Shown in pieces: positions 58,500-64,000 of a stretch of 64,000 bases of DNA. The stretch is from Isoetes taiwanensis (Eukaryota > Streptophyta > Lycopodiopsida > Isoetales > Isoetaceae), in the NCBI GenBank assembly GCA_021234155.1, contig JAJEKV010000523.1, positions 32,368 to 96,367 on the forward strand. The letters run 5' to 3'. Position 1 is the first letter of the stretch. Each line of letters starts with the position of its first letter. A model generated the notes under the pieces. The model worked only from the letters and a program-made list of their open reading frames with translations, was not told where the DNA came from and did not search any database. A program made the position numbers and the translations under genes.

Positions 58500-59280
58500 G
58501 TTAGAATCTTATATTATAATGTTTTGGTGCAAGTAATGGACCACGCCTCCCTAATTTGAAGGGCTAAGATCGTCCGAGCCTAATTAAAGGCCGAGATCAT
58601 TTCTATTTTTTTTTTCTAGGGTTTTGTTTCCGCTGCAATTTCCTCTCTTCCCTCCGTTTCTCGCTTTACCTTCTTCCGCTAGACCCAGTCCACTTGATCC
58701 ATCACCGCATTGAATCGATTATGCATGATTCCCATATGCCACATGTGAAGAAGAGGAGGCCATTTCTACCGCAAGAAAGCACTTTGAGCTCTACATTTTG
58801 CACTTCTATATTTTGGCACTTCGCACCTTAGAATTGCTTCGACTATTCTTGATCTCGACTGTGCCGTTAAACATGCATTTCGCTTAGAGTAAGCCTCTCT
58901 TCTCTTTCATTACTTTTCTTATTCAGGATCATTCATAGGACCCGCTCATTAGCAGCTTGGGGTTGTTGGTTTTCTCGCAACAAGAACAACATCAAGCACA
59001 TGCCCCCCACGATTTACATTATGCCGCTTGATGTCGGCTTATAGATTTACTCAAAGCGAAGTTGAAGCTGAAGTTTTGAGTTTTGAGTCGCATCTCATGG
59101 TTCCGCAGGAACGGACCTCGTTGTGCATACCGCGGTGGTAGCTATGGGGCATCATCCGCTGCCGGGCTATGGTGGATCAACAAGCGTGGTAGGTTTCTCG
59201 AGCTTTGTGAACTCGTGAGCTTTGGCACTCAGCTATGGCTATTAGAGCTTGCATTTAGGATATAAAGTTGCAGCAAAAAG
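58500..59280 (+). other. Possible weak module with telo-box-like leader
   Basis: TTTTCTAGGGTTTTGTTTCC (58610) precedes a C/T-rich leader and an ATG at 58722 with a 29-codon ORF; further short frames run to 59265. Composition resembles the other modules, but no continuous protein is seen. Confidence 0.3.
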
Positions 59281-60900
59281 CAAGAAACTTGGATTATTAA
59301 GCCCTTTCTCCACATCCCAAGGTTGCAATTATGGTACTAGACATGGCTCTTTTCAAAGTATGGCATTCCAAAGAACACAAAGGTTGCATGGAATACCGCT
59401 TTAGAATATATGGCAAAGCAAGGATGTTCTGTGATTCTAAGTATACGTGATATGAACATAGGCATTACCAGGAAGAAAAAGCATATATTTCAATGTTTGT
59501 TTTTGGAAGGTAGAGTTATAGGAAAATTTTTCCAAAACCATGCACGGATTTACAAATAGACAATGAGGATGGACAATTGAATCATCACCTTGAATGACAG
59601 AATAGAAAGAATAGTTTCATGCAAGATCGCGATTCCAAATGAAAAAATCTCAACAAAACATGACCATACCAATTTGGCAGAATTTTGAGTCATTTTTCCC
59701 TTCAAATATTCTGGCCTATTTTTTGGCTTGAGGAAAGAAGAGGCATGGTTGGCAGTGTAAAACATAAAGATGCCATGCAAGCGAATATTCTTTTGAAAGA
59801 AGCATCTGCTTCTGATAAACAATAACAGGGCGTGCCAAATGCCTGCCTATAAGCAGGTAATGCAGCATTTGAGATAACAGTATGGCAGATAATTTTGGCA
59901 GTGAATGCAAGCATCTGATAGCACGGATGTATGCTTTTTTGTGTTGGCAGGGCGATCCTACTTCGACAGATAACATAATTTAATCCTAGGAACTGTAAAA
60001 GATCTATCAGGAATTGGAGCATCTGTTCGTTAAAGCTTTGTTAGCTGAGAAAGGCCTCAAAAATCAATTGCCTAATCTCAAATGTGGATGCCGCTATAGT
60101 GTCTTCATGCCTGCGCATCACCACGCAACTTACCAATTGCAATAGAGGGAGCACTAAGGATGCTTGGCAAGTGTTAAATCATATGACAATGACTATAAAA
60201 AATATCTTTACCTAGACTGCAACTATTGTAGGTTGTTTGCAACTTTGCAGGCATTCGTCGTCTATGTGACATTCCATATGTCTCATGTGGGCTACATAAC
60301 CACAAGTGCCCAATGTTGGGTAAATATCTAGATGTTTGCAAAATACAAGCATCATGGATGCATCCATTACATGCAAAAAACTATGAAAAGTTTATAAAAC
60401 AACAAGCAAGCTTGCATAATACATTCATCATTCAAGCGTGCCATAATTTTAAACTAAGAATGGAACGTCAGTACATGAAACCTATGAAACCTAAAAAAAC
60501 ACGGGGTGCCACAACCAACCATCTTGGTGTGTTATTTCTTACAATGGTATTTAGTACAGGTAAATAAAAATGTTCAATAAATGCATCAACATTGATGCCA
60601 AAACCAAGACACCACACCAAGGCTATTATATCTCTTTTCGTCCTTTTTGTTATAGTATCTCTTTTTCGTCTTTTGTTATAGTCTACTTTTTATATAGACG
60701 TTTCCTTTTGTCAACTTCCAGATAGAATGGGCTTTTATTAAGCATCCAATGTTTACATGTTGCCATATTATGCCTCCAACGCCGGGCATTGTAACCAGTA
60801 GTTATTAATGTGTTCCAAATGACGGTACCATTATTAATGTGTGTTCTAGCGGACAACCGATTTAATCCGGCCGACACGCAGGACGTGACCGAAAGTGTGT
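59280..60900. other. AT-rich interval inside the array
   Basis: No supported gene. An 84-codon ORF at 60313-60567 (PMLGKYLDVCKIQASWMHPL...) is unrecognised. The base composition differs from the modules on both sides, so this may be a later insertion into the array. Confidence 0.4.
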
Positions 60901-60927
60901 GTTTAATATGTTCAAGCGCCTAATATG

Positions 60928-60934
60928 TATAAAT
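60928..60934 (+). promoter_or_regulatory. TATA box of module D
   Basis: TATAAATT, followed by GAGGTCC and a C/T-rich leader; about 90 bp before an ATG at 61020. Confidence 0.5.
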
Positions 60935-61019
60935 TGAGGTCCTTGCATCGCGGCTCCTTCCACGTTAGAGTCTTTGCTCCTCACTTCTATAATCTTAACG
61001 TCCCTCCCATTTGTCATCT

Positions 61020-61484
61020 ATGGCCTACATCCTCAACCGCCGATAATGGAAAACGCAAGAGGATAGAACTCCCTTCCGACATAGTGTTGGGTGTTCTAAT
61101 GAAGAGGTTGAAGGAGCAAGATGATCTTCTAAAGGAAAACGCCGTTACAATTCAGCGTAAAGAAGAAGAGAATGAATTCAACCTTCTCATGCTTCAGAGC
61201 CGTGAGAGGCAAATCAAAGGTTGAATAGAAGGCTAGACAGATGACATGCCCCAACAACCGCGACCGAGGTGGTTATGACGGCAACGTAGGATGCTAATTC
61301 AGGCGTAAGAACACGCTGTGCTATTGGGACAGAGCGGGACATGTACAAAGAGATGGTGGATGATTGGAGGAACGTTTTGATAGGGTGATTGCCGCTTGAG
61401 GGGAAGAGATGAAGACGAAGACGAGGACGGAGTCGGCGATGATGATGAAGATAATGAAGAAGAGCTCTCGCCTGAGCAACAATG
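61020..61484 (+). pseudogene. Module D: coiled-coil-like protein with acidic tail, frameshifted
   Basis: After the ATG the frame shifts at once; the readable body is SSTADNGKRKRIELPSD then VLMKRLKEQDDLLKENAVTI and QRKEEENEFNLLMLQS to about 61224. Later frames give ERDMYKEMVDDWRNV and a strongly acidic end (RDEDEDEDGVGDDDEDNEEE, then LSPEQQ and TGA at 61482). The plan (basic start, Leu/Glu/Lys helix, acidic tail) is seen elsewhere in the array. Possible chromatin or nucleic-acid-associated protein by composition only. Boundary copies 10 and 9 follow. Confidence 0.42.
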
Positions 61485-61568
61485 AGTCGTTGTATTTTGT
61501 TTTTCAATGTAACATCTTTTCACAACTTTAATCAAAAGTAACCCTTTTTTATTATTATCTTGTAAAGC

Positions 61569-61634
61569 TTCACACCACGCCGGCCACATAAATGCAAGCA
61601 ATAGCTTAACTCCACCGCTCGCTACCGTGATGAT
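61569..61634. repeat. Boundary inverted motif, copy 10 (weak)
   Basis: TTCACACCACGCC left arm and GCTACCGTGATGAT right arm; the pairing is imperfect. Confidence 0.35.
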
Positions 61635-61642
61635 ACAAATAA

Positions 61643-61706
61643 GATCACACGACGCCGGGTTACAGTTGTGCAAACAAGGTTGGAGGCAAGTACTTGGCCG
61701 TGGTGA
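61643..61706. repeat. Boundary inverted motif, copy 9
   Basis: GATCACACGACGCC...GGCCGTGGTGA, close to the copy 2 sequence. The last clear copy in the array. Confidence 0.65.
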
Positions 61707-61709
61707 ACA

Positions 61710-62990
61710 TGCTACACATTACAAGTATATTTTATCCATTCTTTGTCTCTTAGATCTCCACTGTTGCGATGCTAGTGGGGCCCCTAGAATTTTGCCAAGC
61801 AACTTTCCTCTTTTTCTTCAAAGATTATGCCAATGGTGTTTAATTACTGACCGGGTTGCTCCTAAAGTTTACCTTCTTTTGTCGTGATTTAGCCATCGCC
61901 TTCTATAAAACCACTCACATCCGCCTTAGAGGGTTGGTTCCCACATTTCCACCCTCTTTGAGTGTTACGATGAAAGGCTATTTTAGCTTGTTTATGCGAC
62001 TTCTCCATGCCTTGTGCACTCCACACCGCTAGGCTTCCATACTTCCTAAAAACCAAGGTGCATGAGCCCAAAAGATGTGCAAGTAGTTGACTTCACTCTC
62101 TCCCCATGCGCCTATGAAAGCTTTAATAAATTTGTTATTAAACTTGCACCTAACATTTCTGCATCTTCTCTTGTGAGGTCCATTCTCTCGAATGTATGGG
62201 AACAATTCAGACAATGCATCCCATGCTTTTTTTTTTCCTCAACGCCGAACTTAACGCCATCTCAGGCGGGTCCTCGCCCGCGATCAACCAGCAATTTTTC
62301 CAAATTCATAGACCTTTTCTCCCATCCGTTTCCGCTCGAGCCTCTCTATGATTCTTTTTATGAAGCGCCTTTCATCCCTCCAATTGACACCTTACGAGGC
62401 ACATTTTGTTCTTCCTGCCCGCTTTCATCGAAGCTCTAATCTTTACATTGCCACCATGCAAACCTCGCTTCGATAGAACATGTTCAACTCTACGTAATTC
62501 CTTCCTCTCTTCTCTTCTTGTCCAAATGTTCCACACGACTGCAGTACTCAAAAATATCATCTTGTCGATGATTCTCACAAAGCCGGTGCAAAGTGTGAAT
62601 ATGAACCCTCTCTAATGGAATGGGAAAATGCCATGGAACTTGGGATCTTCTTCTCCTCTATTAGGAGCATTTGTTTGTTAAGGGACAAGGTTGAAACATC
62701 TTCCCAAAGTTTTGACTTCCTTGCATGATTTGCAAAGACATACAACTTTTGCATGTTCCTTGTCCTCCTCCTCCTTATGTTGTACATTGCTTTCTCGGTT
62801 TTAAATCAGGCGCCAAGTGAAAAATTACTTTGTAAGATCCATAGTGATCTACTTGCAATTTTTCCCTCCCTCGAATCTAGATATTAGACTGGGATGTCAG
62901 CTTTGATTGAACACCCATTTCAAAACCTCGTGGGTTTCTTTTCTCGAACTTTCACAAGGCTTCCAAAAATGAACCGCCATATAAAAGTAG
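61710..62990. other. Coding-like scraps, no gene assigned
   Basis: ORFs on both strands up to 125 codons. The minus strand between 62820 and 61890 has coding-like pieces (HCLNCSHTFERMDLTREDAE, WNIWTRREERKELRRVEHV) that might be from a decayed gene or LINE end. Nothing firm. Confidence 0.35.
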
Positions 62991-63380
62991 TATCATATAA
63001 TCTAAAAACCATGGTAGACATGGTTTTTTATACAACAATTTATTTGATAGCAGAAAACCACATGCTATAGTGGTTTGTCAAAATGAATAATGGTTACAAT
63101 ATGGTTATTTATATCAGTTACTTATAAGATAGTGGTTTGCTAAAACTAGCTGTAGTTTATGGGACCATTTTAGTACGAACTAAAATTAGTAGTGGTTTAT
63201 TAAAACTACTAATGTTTTCTAAAGACCATTAAATGAATAATATAATGGTTTGAAGATTAATTCATTGTGCTCAAGAACCATGGATGACAATATGGTCCTT
63301 GCAATCACAAATGATTTACCTAAGTATTATTATAGTTTATTTTATGGTGTATCAACAACCATCTAGCTCAATAGTTGATC
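62990..63380. repeat. AAACCA / TGGTTT-rich degenerate repeat, third block
   Basis: Dense ATGGTTT, GTGGTTT and AAACCA words at irregular spacing, including local palindromes such as AAACCATGG...CATGGTTT near 63006-63028. Same style as 27700-28140 and 33290-33640. Confidence 0.5.
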
Positions 63381-64000
63381 AAGTCCAACCAAGACCAAAA
63401 CCATGACTCATCGCATATATATAAATAGACGCTCTTGAATAGATTATGACCAAATTTTGTCAAAATGGAGGTTGAGAAGTTTTTTTTCTTGTTCGATGTC
63501 TAAGAGGTGCCCTACATATACTGTAAGGTCTAGTTGGGACATTTTGCCTCAGTACTCTACTTTGGTTCCAGACATCCTTCTAAATTTATCAAAGGTCCTT
63601 ATCTGAGTAGAGTAAATATTAAGAACGATACTAAATTAACGTTGATTGAAGCAATATATCGCAATTTTCTAAAGGCTAATCTCATTTGTATGAAGTCAAT
63701 TTTTTATTCTTTATCCTTGCAGAAGAGAAAAATATTTAAAATCTCAAGTTTTAACTTTAATAATTCTCTCTTCATTTAAAGTTCCTACTTAACAAACCAA
63801 ATGACCTACTATTCTGAAAGATACCATATACTCAATATATTTTGTTTTTTTTTTCCACAAATGACAAAGTTGGCTCGCCATTAAAGGATATGTTGTCTTT
63901 AGAGATATTATATACATGATATACATAGAAGCACTTATCTTTAGCGGTATTGTATGTATAGAAGCACCTTCTTACATGATATGTTGTCTTTACAATCACC
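63381..64000. other. No gene recognised
   Basis: AT-rich sequence to the window end; an 81-codon ORF at 63534-63779 has no recognisable domain. Confidence 0.45.

Noticed and set aside
51762-61706. Hammerhead ribozyme or Helitron end as an explanation for the boundary motif
   Set aside because: The hammerhead core (CTGATGA ... GAAA) is absent, and there is no CTRR end with a short adjacent hairpin. The arms are far apart.
62062-62439. 125-codon plus-strand ORF
   Set aside because: The opposite strand has equally long, more protein-like text; neither gives a recognisable domain, so no gene was called.
1-64000. CRISPR arrays, bacterial operons, rRNA genes or organelle DNA
   Set aside because: No regular spacer-repeat array, no ribosomal RNA text and no plastid or mitochondrial genes were seen; introns and retrotransposons show nuclear plant DNA.

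Overview
The window looks like nuclear DNA of a land plant with a large, repeat-filled genome. It has plant-type families (a beta-expansin, a peroxisomal-type ABC transporter of subfamily D), Ty1-copia and chromodomain Ty3-gypsy retrotransposons primed by initiator tRNA-Met, an L1-type LINE, GT-AG introns and long AT-rich stretches without genes. Only one gene is complete. The species cannot be named from sequence alone; low gene density and long TE nests fit a gymnosperm, fern or other large-genome plant.

Layout. 1-921: nothing recognised. 922-5855 (+): Ty1-copia element with two 581-bp LTRs and a broken gag-pol. 5856-11730: mostly anonymous, with a possible solo LTR and a pentanucleotide microsatellite. 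11735-17267 (-): decayed L1-type LINE (ORF1, endonuclease, reverse transcriptase with FADD, zf-RVT). 18060-21700 (+) and 23050-24570 (-): two convergent decayed multi-exon genes; the first resembles a transposase-like family with WSDGC and HGKGEHDG motifs. 25613-26727 (+): intact five-exon beta-expansin. 27519-33640: an LTR fragment, AAACCA-rich repeats, a minisatellite and a possible SINE. 33665-43218 (-): Ty3-gypsy chromovirus with LTRs, PBS, gag, protease, RT, integrase and chromodomain. 44300-46320 (-): unrecognised coding-like ORFs. 47300-48933 (-): nine exons with an open frame for the C-terminal half of an ABCD transporter; the membrane half is not in view. 49100-51130 (+): Ty3-gypsy relic.

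51200-61710 is the most unusual part. It is a run of short gene-like modules, all on the + strand, several with a TATA box, a pyrimidine-rich leader, a short ORF and an AT-rich 3' end. They are separated by a recurring imperfect inverted motif (left arm about GATCACACGACGC, right arm about GGCCGTGGTGATC, about 35-120 bp in total) that I count ten times here and did not notice elsewhere. One module carries the exact histone H3 N-terminus MARTKQTAR and, about 500 bp later, an H3 histone-fold core (VGLFED-like, IHAK, IMPKD). Two modules are tandem duplicates of each other. Others encode charged, coiled-coil-like proteins with acidic tails. One motif copy abuts four exact AACCCT telomere-like units. 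I do not recognise this array as a known element. A decayed endogenous large DNA virus, a gene-capturing transposon, and an amplified host gene cluster are all possible.

The expansin and the ABCD exons have clean frames and splice sites, while nearly every other coding region has many one- or two-base indels. This could be real pseudogene decay or, in part, context-dependent consensus error in methylated DNA.
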